DNA of 64,000 nucleotides, from the NCBI GenBank assembly GCA_019925105.1, contig JAHGAU010000042.1, forward strand, positions 124,001 through 188,000, read 5' to 3'. The notes under the pieces are model-generated. The model was given only the letters and a program-made list of their open reading frames with translations, ran no database searches and was not told the origin of the DNA. The position numbers and the translations under genes are program-made. The stretch comes from Niebla homalea (lineage: Eukaryota > Ascomycota > Lecanoromycetes > Lecanorales > Ramalinaceae). Positions 32,507 to 43,699 of the stretch are shown here, one piece after another. Each line of letters opens with the position of its first letter. Position 1 is the stretch's first letter.

Positions 32507-33325
32507 ATGACATCGACTGTAAAAGCTGATGGGACATTAGCTTCCCCAACGACTTCAGGTATTTGCATTACTGACTTCTTCTCCGATTTCTCTTATCAAC
32601 GGCATCGCTCACATTATCATAGTCTAGCGGACGATGCTATTGCGACACTACAAATCCAGCTACCGGACAACGGTTTCCGGACCTTCCACGTTCACGAGGG
32701 TCTCCTGTGCCAGGCGTCACCAGTGTTTGAGGCAGCTCTGCAGGGGCAATTCGGAGAAGCAGCATCTAGAACTATCACGGTCAAGGACGCACTATTCACC
32801 ACACTTGACGACTTTGTGTACTGGCTATATCGTGGAAAGTGCCCTATGCCATCATCAACAGCATCACCTCTGAAAAATGATTTATTGCGGCATGCTAGAC
32901 TGAACAGCTTCGCTGAAAAATACGACATTGCAGCTCTCAAATATGACGCCGCCGTCAGCGTGGTCGAGCGCGTCAATAACCGTTATGTTTTTGATTCGTT
33001 CTGGCCGAGACGTTGCGATCTAGTCAATGAGATCTACTCAAACACTCGGCCCGGGGACTACTTCAGGACCTTACTCGTTGCGCTCTACGTTTATAGGGTG
33101 CATCCTACGCATTTCAAGTCTGTGGACTCGGCACAGTACCTCGAAAGATACCCTGAGTTTGCCATCGGGATTGCTTCTGCAATGGGAAAAAGATTAGCAG
33201 CTCCTCATAACATCAAGCTCGATGCCTCGATGTTCACCAGACCTAAAACGAGGCCAAGCCCCATCCGATGGACCACACCAAGCGCCGAGATTCAGTCAGA
33301 AGATTTGCAGAAAGGAGATGAGTAG
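32507..33325 (+). CDS. BTB/POZ domain protein G
   Basis: The frame is open from 32507, giving 272 residues if unspliced. A likely intron at 32559..32627 (GTATTTGC donor, TCTAG acceptor) is 69 nt, a multiple of three, so reading continues either way; the spliced protein has 249 residues. The BTB domain has IATLQIQL, FHVHEGLLCQASPVFEAALQ and DDFVYWLYRGKCP; the second half has VNEIYSNTRPGDYFRTLLVALYVYR and YPEFAIGIASAMGKRLA. Most similar to H and A. If spliced, the intron would be phase 1, unlike the phase-2 intron of the other copies. Confidence 0.88.
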   Translation: MTSTVKADGTLASPTTSGICITDFFSDFSYQRHRSHYHSLADDAIATLQIQLPDNGFRTFHVHEGLLCQASPVFEAALQGQFGEAASRTITVKDALFTTLDDFVYWLYRGKCPMPSSTASPLKNDLLRHARLNSFAEKYDIAALKYDAAVSVVERVNNRYVFDSFWPRRCDLVNEIYSNTRPGDYFRTLLVALYVYRVHPTHFKSVDSAQYLERYPEFAIGIASAMGKRLAAPHNIKLDASMFTRPKTRPSPIRWTTPSAEIQSEDLQKGDE

Positions 33326-33762
33326 GAAGTTGGCAGATCATTCACACTGAAGACAGCAACCTGTACTCGTTATAGAGATACTATGTCTGAGCGATTCAGC
33401 GGATTGGAGGTTGAAGATCGAAGGTTGAAGAGACAGCTCACCCAGAACAGCCTTGGCTAGGTTACTGTAGGGTCTTTCAGCGGTAGGGTTACAGCAATAG
33501 CGTGTAAATGCTACAAATCTCAAACTTGAAACAATACCACATCTATCTTCCAAAATTGATATGACTGACACCTCATCATTTCTTATCCGATTCGAGATCT
33601 AGTTGATGAGGCAGAGAGAAATGCAGTGAGGCTCACTATACCCATTTAGGTGAAGTTTCAGGGCTGGGCTCACGGCAAAAACACTACCTGAGAATGGAAA
33701 TAAACATCTACAATGCCCAGGTTGTCCCCTCATCTTCGAGCTCTACCTTGCAACCCTTCATA
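33326..33762. other. Intergenic, promoter of BTB gene H
   Basis: No other gene recognised. An in-frame ATG at 33694 could extend gene H by 23 residues. Confidence 0.45.
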
Positions 33763-34638
33763 ATGAACCCATTTGCGGAGCCAACATTTGCGAAGGATGT
33801 GTTAAATGTCGAGGAAGTTGTTTCCAAGCAGGGTTTCAGGTCAGTTTCCACCGCTACTCAACCCCGGTCGTATCAATCTGGCTGACCGTATAGTGTGCTC
33901 GGGGACAGTATCGTGACTCTGAGGATCGAAATGCTGGACGGCAAAGTTGAAACCGCCCACGTGCACGAGAAACTTCTATGTACAGCATCGCCAGTCTTCA
34001 AAGCCGCGCTAGGTGGTGGATTTGCGGAGGCCTCTACCAAGACGGTCACTGTCGTTGATGTAAATGCTACTACTATCGATGATTTCCTCTACTGGCTATA
34101 CCACGAGAAATGCAAGTCTACGCAGGAGTTGATGCGTTACGGCAATTTGAACAAATTTGCGGACATGTACGACATCGCTTGGCTGAAGTATGATACCGCT
34201 CTTGCGACCTTGATCACTGTCAGGAATCTCCACGATCCACAAGCAAGACTGTCATCCATTATTCCTATTGTCGGTGTGGTCTACGCCTCCACCAGACGTG
34301 GCGACGACTTCCGGAAGCTATTAGTTGCAGTCTACGTCCACACAGTTGGACTTAGTCACAGTTCCAACTCTGAATGCTACAAAACTGAGGACAATGTGAT
34401 TTGTCTTTACAGCTGCTCGGAATATGCCGCTGAAGTGGCTTTAGAAATGAGCAGCAGGGCAGGCAATGCCTATCGGTATATCTCGCTCGATGCTTCGATG
34501 CTCACAAAGCCGGGGGCTAAGCCTGCACTCGAGTCCGAAAACAAAGTCGACGACATCGAAGCTGCCAACGCAGACATCAATGCCCCGAATCTCATAGGCA
34601 AGAGGCGCCGAAAGGAATATTACCAATCTCGTGGATGA
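33763..34638 (+). CDS. BTB/POZ domain protein H
   Basis: Join 33763..33839 and 33894..34638, 273 residues; 54-nt phase-2 intron (GTCAGT donor, GCTGACC branch, TATAG acceptor). Contains SIVTLRIEML, AHVHEKLLCTASPVFKAAL, DDFLYWLYHEKCK, and in the second half VVYASTRRGDDFRKLLVAVYVH and SEYAAEVALEM. A basic KRRRKEYY sits at the C-terminus and may act in nuclear import. G and H look like a tandem pair: both end the BTB core with an (L/V)YWLY helix and share LDASM(F/L)T(R/K)P near the C-terminus. Confidence 0.88.
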
Positions 34639-36394
34639 CTAGATGCTGTTGCAGAGATATGGCAAGGCGCAAGCGACGGATCCACATATTTGGAAAGCTA
34701 TACCTGCTTCGGATTCTATCGAAAAAACTCGTCTTTTTTCATCCCTCATGCTTGTTGACCTGGGGTGAAAGATGTAAGCTGCTATCGCAGCCGAATCGTT
34801 GTTACTGCCTGGTTTCAAACAAGGATCTCATCACTTTCCAGATTCAGCTTGCTTCAACCTGCGCCAAGCCTCCTGATGAGCGGCTCCGTAGTGGGTGAAT
34901 GAGAAAGGACCGAAAGCAGCAATCATGGAGCCAATCCTTTTGATGCTACTCGGCCATCATTTCCTTTCCACAAACCTTCTACATAGTTGGATCAGAGCCT
35001 TAGACGCTTCGCACCCTGGAACATAGCCGTTGCTCCGAGTTCTCAGAGACATTCAATAAAGTGTGCTTACTTTCTAGAGCAAGATTCTGCAAAACACTAT
35101 TCCCTTCCCCGGATTTCTCCTGATGCCTAGAACGAACACGTATCTACTTGTTCTGTAAGGTGCCGAACGTGACGAAAAGTCTCACGATCGACAGTCCCCC
35201 GCTGCTGGCAAAACCTTCTTCAACCAGGATGCCACCCCAAGTCACTCCTCTCCTTTCACTCCTCCATCCCTCTCTTTCCAATCCTCGATCATACCAGCAG
35301 CGCACCCTGCACAGTCCCTTACGCTAGCCTCCCGATATGCCAGACCACTATCCTACCAAGATTCCCTCTCTATCCCCTCCCTATACCTTGTCCACCACCC
35401 CCGCCCTCCTTCTTTTTTAATCCCACCCCCCGGAAGTCCACGCCTACGCCCCCACACAGTCGCTCCAGCCCCCCACCCCTCGCCTCTGCCCCAGTGACCA
35501 TCACGAACCCCCTCCCCCAACTTACTCCCTCCCTCTCTCCTCCCGCTCTCGCTCCCACAGCACCCAGACCGTACGTATCCATCACATCTCACGCACTCAC
35601 TCTCACATCCTCTTTCCTCGGCGTCCGTATCACCATCATGCATGCACAGCCCAGAGCTACAAGTTTCCCGCTCCTCCTTCCCGGCTCGGAGGGGAATGGC
35701 ATGAGCTGTGCGCTTCGATGATGGTTGTGGAGATCCCCCTGCGTGCGTTGGTCGGTGCTAGGATAGAATGGACTCGGGGTGATTGATGGAAAGAAGGAGG
35801 AGTGGACGGGACGGGTTTGCCAACTTTGGCAAGACCTGCACGGCGATGATGATCGTGGAGCCCGCTGGTCGAGCCAGCCCTGCGTGCGTTGGTCAGTTGG
35901 TGCTAGGATAGGATGGCCCCGGAATGATGGATCGAAAGAAGGGAGTGGTGTGGGAGGGGGATGAGGTGGGGGCGCGACACGAGATTTTACGTTGGGAGGA
36001 GAGAGGGGAGTGAGGATGGTTTGTAGGCAAAACGGTGAATGCGGGAAGACGTAAGCCCTTGCATGTAAGCAGACATCAAAACGGAAAGAGAGGATGGTGT
36101 GTTTGTGTGTGGCGGGGGGGCGGGGCTTGGAACGGAGGGCTGGAAAATGTGCTATTGCATAGCGAGATTGATGTTTTGCCTTCGCAGCAGACGTTTGTCG
36201 TATGGGAAATTTCTGAGTTGCAAAGCGTAATTCTTGCCCGGCATTTCAAGCCCCAGCTTCTGTTGTCAACACTTCCCTGCGTGGGCCAGCTATTGAGTTG
36301 AGATTTCATATCACAAGTGACGTTGTGTAAAGGTATTTCACTGTTTGAAGTAGTCGAAAATAGGGCAAGGAAGTTATCATGGCTCCTCACATTG
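34639..36394. other. 1.8-kb intergenic region with CT-rich tract and direct repeat
   Basis: No gene recognised. 35220-35640 is strongly pyrimidine-rich and gives open frames of Pro/Ser or Gly/Glu only. A direct repeat lies at 35739-35775 and 35878-35920. Confidence 0.5.
35736..35950. repeat. Imperfect direct repeat, ~140 bp apart
   Basis: cctgcgtgcgttggtcggtgctaggatagaatgg is repeated with few changes about 140 bp downstream, followed in both copies by gaatgatgg-like and gaaagaaggag-like sequence. Confidence 0.65.
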
Positions 36395-37153
36395 TTAGAG
36401 ATAGCCATCTCCCTCCATGGGTTTCATCTCTGAACTATGTTTTCTCCAGTTTCGCGCGCATGCGCCGAGTAAGTCAGCTGCCCATTCCGGATTACTTGCA
36501 AAGACTTGCCATTTCTCCTCAGTGTCGAAGACCCTTGGGCTAAGTTTCCGAACGTACCAATCGCATAGCAAGCGCCGAAGACCAGACTTTGTCCCCGTTT
36601 CCTGATAATGAACCTGAATTGTGCTGAATCTATGTGGCCGACATTTGGCAGCAATTCGGAGAAGGTCGTATATTGCACATCTCTTGAGACCAGGAATGTC
36701 ATATTTCTCGGCAAAGACAAACAGTCTGCAAAGACGGTGCATATCCGGTTTCGCGTTTCCTGACTTGTTGTCCGCCATGTTTGCCAGCGTTTCGGGGCTA
36801 AGCTCAGGTAACTTGCCGGCGTAGATCCACTCAGTGAAATAATCCACAGTCTCTACATCATCGTCCGGCAGATAAATGGTTTGCTCAGAACTTTCTTTAA
36901 ATCCGGAATTCAATGCCGCACGGAAGAAGCCAGACTCTTCACAAAGTTTGTGCTCATGGACGTCGTATATGGCTTGTGCTGCGCCCACCATGATGGAAAT
37001 GGCATTCATGTTCGCATAGCTGACGCACCTTGACACAAGCAATCAGCCATCTAGAAGACACGAAACGCGCAAGACCTACTGCTTTTTGCCTGGACCATTT
37101 CCAGTGCCATCTTCTTCACCCTGACTTAGAGAACTGCGCTTCTGAGGCTCCAT
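36395..37153 (-). CDS. BTB/POZ domain protein I
   Basis: Join on the minus strand: exon 1 37153..37080 (74 nt), intron 37079..37029 (GTAGGT donor, TCAAG acceptor, phase 2), exon 2 37028..36395; 235 residues. Exon 1 ends GPGKK and exon 2 opens with QCVSYANMNAISIMVG. The same arrangement in gene J (IIKK / QHVSYIDEGTALLVVG) supports both models. BTB core: YDVHEHKLCEESGFFRAAL and VDYFTEWIYAGKL; then FVFAEKYDIPGLKRCAIYDL and GLRRLLCDWYVRKL. It is the only intact copy on the minus strand between 26 and 54 kb. Confidence 0.88.
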
Positions 37154-37668
37154 CCTTGTCGGTGGCTATGCGAAATGTTACTTTGAGATGTTTGAATTGT
37201 TGTAGGCTGAGGTCGATGAATAATGCAGTGCTTTTCTGAAGATGATGGATCCGATTCTGAACTTCAACGAGACCGTTGCCAAGAATCCGGCCTTTGAGTT
37301 AACGGAAATAGATCAGGAGAATACTATTCTGAGAAGTGAGGTTTAACTTTCGAGAAGTTACTTTCAAAGTGTTGACAAGTGTTAAGCAACGTCATTGACC
37401 TAATTCACCGTTCCGGTTTTCGCGTTAAGGAAAAAGTACCGCACCATTATTACCATCACTATGCTTCGGAAAAGTTCCCCTGCATTCAAATATCATCTGG
37501 TCAAAGCTCCTTGCTTTGGGCTTCGACAAAGCCTGCTTGGTGAGCAACCTTGGGGAAGACAGATCAGACCTGACTCCTTAAAGCGAGCAGCATTCTAAGG
37601 ACATGGTATAATTTCACGTCTGGCGTCTTGGCTGGTCTCAGCAAACTTATAACCCTGCCTCTCTACCA
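37154..37668. other. Intergenic, no gene recognised
   Basis: Lies between BTB gene I and the 3' end of the receptor gene; nothing recognisable. Confidence 0.45.
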
Positions 37669-39127
37669 TCATTGCTCCAGGTCTGAGGATCCATTTGACC
37701 GCATTGATAATGCAGCCCTGAGGGGTATGACGGGTAGACTTGTATTCCACAAGCCATCCTCAAGTTCTTGACCGCAGCTGAAAGTGCACTTTGACTGGGC
37801 TTTGGAAACCTCGTCCAACTCTCGGTCGATAGGATCCGGCGAGCCCTGCTTGCCATGGAGGAGCTTCTGGCGAAAGCTACTTGGCAAACCTCCATCATCG
37901 GTGGGGTTTGTTCTTCCGTGGGTCTTATTCTGGCGACGATTCTTGAAGAGGGGTCCCAAGGTAGGTAGACAAGCACCCACGATGCCAGTGCCGGCTTCGA
38001 TTGCGGTCCAATAGAAGGATGGTGCGTCGACGTCTGCTCTGCCTGAGTAAGCCGTGTGCTTCTGCTCTGCTACTCGAGCCGGTTCGTCTCGCAGATGTTG
38101 CACTCACAGGTGGAGTCATGGCTCGAAGTCTCTAACGAATTTCTCAGAGCCACCAGCCGTACTATAGCAGCCGCGACCACAATCGCACCTAGTGCGAACA
38201 TGCCAAAGACCGAAAGCTTGCGGCGAGATGGTAGTTGCAATTTCGAAATCGGATACCATGGAAGCGCCAGGATCATGACTACACAAGGCCAGTCAGAGCT
38301 CGCGCGCAATTCTAAGATGGACAATAAACTATTGAAAAAGCAAATAAGTGGCTGACCATCCAGCAGGACATCCGAGCCTGCCGCCGACAAAATCGTTGTA
38401 TCGTGGTTGACATAAGCGCAGCCATCGTCCATCACCTGCCAAATGCAATTGAGAGGGATGGCATACACTAAAACGTATCAACAGGTGTTCTAAGGCTTCC
38501 ATTGATAGAAACGCGGAACACTCACGGAACATCGCGAAGAAAAAAGCAACGGTCCACGCGATACTGAGTACGATCATGACCCAGCTGGTGAAGCGGAAGA
38601 AGACACCAAGAAAAATTCTCTTATAGAATAGTAGTACGCTTAGTTTAGTTAAGCCGGGTCCCAGTACGGCAAGCCAAGTGATAACCCATCCGAGCTGTCA
38701 GCGCAATGAGCGAAAGAGCGTTAGGATGAAACATATACAGAGCGTGATGTTGGGAGCAGCGGACCTTGCTGGAGAGTAACTGCACACCATATGAGCCGGG
38801 TGGCTCAGGATTGTGGAGTCCAAAATTCGCGGCAATTGCTCCTGAGGCCCGATGTCAATGGTCATAGCCAAGATCAATCCTAGTAACCAACCAGTGAGGC
38901 AGCTCGCGCACAGGGTGAGGACAAGAGGCTACTAGTCTGAGCAATGGTCTATGCGTCGTCAGGTGCTTTTCGGGCATACATACCAATGCAGCGAAAATAG
39001 TCCAATCATCCGCCCCAAACCCTGCTTTGCATTTCCGCCTGGCTAAAGCCCGCAAGGCCACAGCGACGATAGAAAGGAACGCCATCAGTGTACTTGTGAC
39101 AAGTGTCATGACCCTCAGGTTGGCCAT
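37669..39127 (-). CDS. PTH11-like rhodopsin-domain seven-TM receptor, apparent frameshift in exon 2
   Basis: Six minus-strand exons: 39127..38984, 38928..38765, 38694..38526, 38467..38357, 38278..38108, 38042..37669; about 378 codons. Exon 1 ends ARRKCKAGFGADDWTIFAAL, the family's first loop. Exon 3 has GPGLTKLSVLLFYKRIF, exon 4 PLNCIW, exon 5 SRRKLSVFGMFALG, exon 6 FYWTAIEAGTGIVGACLPTLGP. These match the fungal rhodopsin-domain/PTH11-like family of plasma-membrane sensors. Exon 2 reads LILAMTIDI in one frame and AIAANFGLHNPEPPGSYGVQ in the next; one extra G in GGG near 38859 would join them, and exon 2 is one base short of in-phase. No CFEM domain is seen; the C-terminal tail is ~100 residues, cytosolic. 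Confidence 0.75.
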
Positions 39128-40716
39128 GATGAGATATCGTTAAAGGATAGGGAAATCACAGGAGAGGGATGAATCTCTCAAGGCAGAAGACAGTCTCAGC
39201 GGAAACAGAAGATTAGGAAAGCGTGTAGAGATAAGGTTGTTGGAGGGGGGAGTGTGAATCATCTCATAGAAGTCCGCAGACGGAATATTGCTCGAAGGGA
39301 CATTATTACTAATAACGTTGAGCTGGCCACGAAACGATCTCGTTAACACGCCGCACCTGCTCTGAGTCTCACCCTTTGGCAAAAAGTCGGTGAGGTTTAA
39401 CGCCGCTTCTGCGTGACAATGCAGTCAGCATTTTAGACGCAAGACTGATTGGTGAGCTGCTGCAGTCGTTTTGGCGAAAGTACGGGAGCCTGGAGAGCCT
39501 GCATCCGACTATCATAGGCGAAGAGGACTTCGGCGCCAAGGAGCCCGTAGCCCAAATGAGTCAGAATTGCCGCACGTCCGAGGATCACTAATCGCGCTGC
39601 ATTGCAGCAAGCACTACGACGTACGTCATTGTGTAATGCGGAGCTATTGACCCGTTAATCTCACTATCCAAGCCGACACTTGGAAGAGTGGAGTGAGCAG
39701 GCCAATCCTCTAGCGTCCCAGAATCTGATACTGGCTAGCGGTAGAGAAATACCAAAAAACCCGCTGAAGTCTAGACACACCCGGCAAGTTGTCCGCTTGC
39801 TGTAGTGGTAGGGGGATTGTACTGCAGTCTGTGAAAGCTGCTGCTCTCCCTTCCAGCGGACTTTCGAAGTGGGACACTAGAAGCTGTTCTCTTGACTCGT
39901 TCGTAAGAGTACTCAATGCTTGGAATCTTCCTGGACCTCCTGCTTCCTAGAGGCAACCACACACATTGAGCAGGGGACGCCAATTGCCAAATTTCTGACG
40001 ATCTCGGAACGTCTTGGCGGCTTTACGATAATTTAATTGGGCGAGAAGAGAATGCAACAGTAACAACTCTGTGTACTTCTCTACTCTCCTCTGGAGTGGT
40101 ACAAGATCAATTGTTTTGAATTTGGGCCGCAGACGTCATAAGTGCACTCGACGAACGGGTTCTTCTGTGGGCTAGGGATCGAGTTTCTGGTAGAAAGCCA
40201 GCGGTGTTGTATCATCGGAATAGAGGAGCAAAGAAGCTAAGATTTTTGGAAAACACGTCGTGCTTGAGAGCTGCGGATTTGAGTAGAAAGATACTGTACA
40301 GGGAGATGACGCGTTCGAGAATGTAAGCGGACCCGCATCACACAATTTGTATTCCATGGATTGAATGAGCGTAAGGTTGTGTTGGGAACTCGATGATTTT
40401 GTCTCTTCTTCTTGCTGGGAATGAGGGAGGAGCATTCAGTCAGTCAAATGTTGTCACATCGTCCCGGTCCTCCCCGGCTCTCCTGAGATTACTGTCCGGC
40501 TTCGTCATTCTCTACCATTCCGTCGATACACCATTTTTGTGAGTGTATTCTCTCACCAAACATCATCATACCTTCTGAATTGCGAAAGGCGTCCCCAAGC
40601 TTCTTGAGGATGTTGTTATTTGTCTCGAGACGGATCCAGACCCCGCATAGTATTTTCACCCAGCGCACCTCTCCTCTAACAAGAAAACCCTTAGTCTGCA
40701 CCAAGACGCCGATTTC
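39128..40716. other. 1.6-kb intergenic region
   Basis: No gene family recognised on either strand. Includes the promoter of the receptor and the 3' flank of the second HET-like gene. Confidence 0.5.
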
Positions 40717-42879
40717 CTATCGCTCTCTCGGGTTGTCCAGTGACATTATGATGCAAGGTTTACTCTGACTCTTGTCGCAGCAGACTTGGTTTTCCCAAAA
40801 TTCTTCGAGACTTCGACCCTGTCCTCCTAGGTCTAGACTGATCTTGAACCATTTGTGCAAGCTTTGATTGACTGGTATGTGAAAAGTCTCACTCTTCATT
40901 GGTGAGCGTGGACAGTGAAGGATGATCCCAGGGAATTCTACTTGAAAGCCGTGTTCCATCCTGGAGCCTATTCGAACCACTGGCCGATTTTGAGGCCACG
41001 AAAGAGTTTGGCCACTCAACCATGTCTTAGGTGCCCAACCATAGCCATCGCGCTCGAGCTTTGGCGCAGGTAAGAAGATGATTCTGGACGGAATACCTAA
41101 TCCTGGTTGCTTGTCAAGCATGTCAAGAAACTTTTTCATCATTTTTGCGGCGACGGTCTTTGGATCCTCGTCAAGATTCTTGATTTCCTCAAGCTCTTCC
41201 ACATCAAGCTTCAGCACGTTAGCAAGCACGATAGTCTCATCCTTGGGTTCTGTGACCTGGCGGAACTGCACTGCTCTCCATGTTCTCTGTATTGGAGATT
41301 CCTCTTCAGCTTGGCGAAGTCTCCAGACAGAGCCGCTAAATGGATGTCCAGCTCTCCAGATGTAGTGATATTCATGCGTGATGTCGTTTCTGGCCTCATC
41401 TCTTGCACCTTCCAACTCTTTCAAAGACACAGTATCTTTTTTGAGCTGTATGTGTAGATCCTTCGCAAGCACTACTTCTTGCAATGTCCACAGTCGCTGC
41501 GCCCAATTGCTCAACCTGATTTTCATATTCATCTCGATCAAGGAGTCGGTGGTCCTTTTGGTTTGCATCAGACTCCTATCCCAGACGAGAACTGTACATG
41601 CTTTCGAGTAAACATCTCGCATCTGACTGATGGCAGTGCTTTTGGCTTTTGTGTCGCGAGGGAAGCAAAGGACATCAGCCCAAAGATATATCTTTGGTGC
41701 GCCTCCTGGAGTAGTCTTTTCCTTCAGAAGCCGAGCGCAAGTTTTTTCGAACATTCGGAGTTGACAAGCAAGCATATGACGATCATTCTTGTCCCGCGCG
41801 TCTCTGCCAGCATGAAGTATACCGTCTTCCCACGAATGCGTAAGGGCGAAAAACGTTTTCACATTTCCCTTGCTCAAGTCCTCGCCATGCCATTCTATCT
41901 CTCCCGCATTTGTCAAGATGACGAGCGGCGTCAGTCCTTGATTGATGAATTCCACCAGCTTCTCTTCTGGAATCGTGTGTTCCTTGCATCCTTTAGCAGG
42001 ACAGCCATCCACGTGCAGAGCCTTGTAAACTTCTCGCTCTTCAATGCAAGATCGAAAGCTACATTTTGAATGCTTTACTCTTGGCCTTTTTCCTGGCTTT
42101 ACTCCTGGCTGGGGAGGCTCCCTTTTGCATACGAAATATAGCTTAATGACTGAAGCTAATGTGGATTCCAATCTGCGAATCTCGAAGAGACACCATCCAC
42201 GACGTTGTAGCTCGTTTCGACAGTATTTGCTATAACCCCAATCTCCTTCTTGCGAGCCTGGATGGTTATGGAACTGCAGGCATCCGTGCGATCCAGAGGG
42301 CATTGGTGGACGCTCGAGCTCCAACGTCTCGCCTACGATTGCCAGCGACAATGTCAGCTTCGGGTCCAATCGCTCGTCAAGCGTGGTGTCCCAGGCAGGG
42401 TAGTCCAGCTCATCTTGCACTGGAAATTGTTTATCACGGTCCATGCGGATGTGGGAGCAATGCTTAGAGACGAATCGGCGAGCAGCATCAAGGGCCATGG
42501 ATGCTCTCACATATCTGCGACTTCTGGTGTCTGAATTCCCCACGGCTTCCTTCTCTCGTTTCTTCCATTGAGGTATCAAGCTGCGAAGTTCTTTAGTACT
42601 TAGGTTCTCCTTGTCTCGACGGAAGTCTTTGATGTGAATGGCGATGTTAGTGACTTGAGCAAAAAGAGCGAAGAAAAGCCACGATTGTAAGAACTCGTTA
42701 CACTGGCCATCGTTCCACGATTTGGGTAGTCCATCTTCAAGTAAATCTACGAAGTCGCAGTTGTGTTCCCGTGGAAGGGAGAAGAAGTCCTGAGGATGGT
42801 AGACCTTACGCAACGCAGGCGCGTACATATAGAGATCTTCATGTCTGTCAGAATCTATTGGTGGTGGTAGGTGATCCAT
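40717..42879 (-). CDS. Divergent HET-domain-like protein
   Basis: Single-exon frame of 720 residues from ATG 42879. The central part has FFALTHSWEDG, IYLWADVLCFPRD, MRDVYSKACTVLVWDRSLM and WAQRLWTLQEVVLA. These match the HET domain order (Y/L-T-x-W, W-I-D-xx-C, Q-M-x-xx-Y-xx-A, R-x-W-x-x-Q-E), though sequence between them is divergent. The first ~300 residues are a charged helical region with Cys/His clusters (CSFRSCIEER, GCPAKGCKEH) of unknown function. The protein is unrelated to the 6.6-kb HET protein outside the core. A role in incompatibility or cell death is an inference from the domain. Confidence 0.75.
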   Translation of the reverse strand: MDHLPPPIDSDRHEDLYMYAPALRKVYHPQDFFSLPREHNCDFVDLLEDGLPKSWNDGQCNEFLQSWLFFALFAQVTNIAIHIKDFRRDKENLSTKELRSLIPQWKKREKEAVGNSDTRSRRYVRASMALDAARRFVSKHCSHIRMDRDKQFPVQDELDYPAWDTTLDERLDPKLTLSLAIVGETLELERPPMPSGSHGCLQFHNHPGSQEGDWGYSKYCRNELQRRGWCLFEIRRLESTLASVIKLYFVCKREPPQPGVKPGKRPRVKHSKCSFRSCIEEREVYKALHVDGCPAKGCKEHTIPEEKLVEFINQGLTPLVILTNAGEIEWHGEDLSKGNVKTFFALTHSWEDGILHAGRDARDKNDRHMLACQLRMFEKTCARLLKEKTTPGGAPKIYLWADVLCFPRDTKAKSTAISQMRDVYSKACTVLVWDRSLMQTKRTTDSLIEMNMKIRLSNWAQRLWTLQEVVLAKDLHIQLKKDTVSLKELEGARDEARNDITHEYHYIWRAGHPFSGSVWRLRQAEEESPIQRTWRAVQFRQVTEPKDETIVLANVLKLDVEELEEIKNLDEDPKTVAAKMMKKFLDMLDKQPGLGIPSRIIFLPAPKLERDGYGWAPKTWLSGQTLSWPQNRPVVRIGSRMEHGFQVEFPGIILHCPRSPMKSETFHIPVNQSLHKWFKISLDLGGQGRSLEEFWENQVCCDKSQSKPCIIMSLDNPRER

Positions 42880-43699
42880 GAGGTTCTGTGGTTGAAAACA
42901 GATGTCAATCCGGCTTTTATCAATGTGATTAGTCGGACTAAAAACGTATAATGTGTATGAAGCCCCGAGAGAGCTCTTCTCTGGGCTACAGCTCAGCTCA
43001 AGGACTGAGCAATCCTTCTAAGACGATGGAAACAGACGCCCGTGTATGTCACAATAAGGCTCCCTTAAGTGCTACCAGAAGAGACAATGTGAGATTGAAG
43101 GGGCTTGTGGGAATTGGGGGCCATTTCTATCGATTTCAGGAGGCTGCTGCATATTTAAAATGCTACACAAGTGCCCAATTTTGGCCACTTCTTCGGTGTG
43201 TGTGTTGCCCTGCATTAGCGCACAGACTTTGCTCGCGCCTTGTTTGTAAGAGCATGGCGTGATCGTACCAATAGGGGTGCTTACCAAAACCACGACACTA
43301 GGAGATCCTTCGGTGCAATAACGTCAGGCAGCCTTGCAGTCTGCAGATAGTCGCACGGGGACATATTGTCAAGATGTGATTGGAGTAAAGATATTTCTTA
43401 CGCCTTGTTTTGAAAAAGTAGGGCAATGGAATGTTCTCCGCACCAGGGGGACTCCTTGCCAAATCAATCGGTGTTATAACGTCAAGTCGGCCTTGGATCC
43501 TACAGTCTCCCACTGAAGGAGATGTCGCCAGCTAGTGAGTCGTGAATGTAGGCTAGACCTTTCCCAACTTACCCACAAGGTCAGTGAGCAGTCGATAGGG
43601 ATAGGAGCAGCGCGGTCAAGAAATCCCCATCAAGAGTTTTATGGTCGCCTTAACGCAAGGATCAATTTTGAGGTACAATAGTAGTACAGGAGTATCAAA
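42880..43699. other. Divergent intergenic region
   Basis: No gene recognised; likely promoters of the HET-like gene and the Clr5 gene. Confidence 0.5.

Noticed and set aside
38765..38928. An extra intron to explain the frame change in the PTH11-like exon 2
   Set aside because: No GT-AG pair of plausible length restores both TM2 and the following loop; the only in-phase alternative creates a TGA at the junction.
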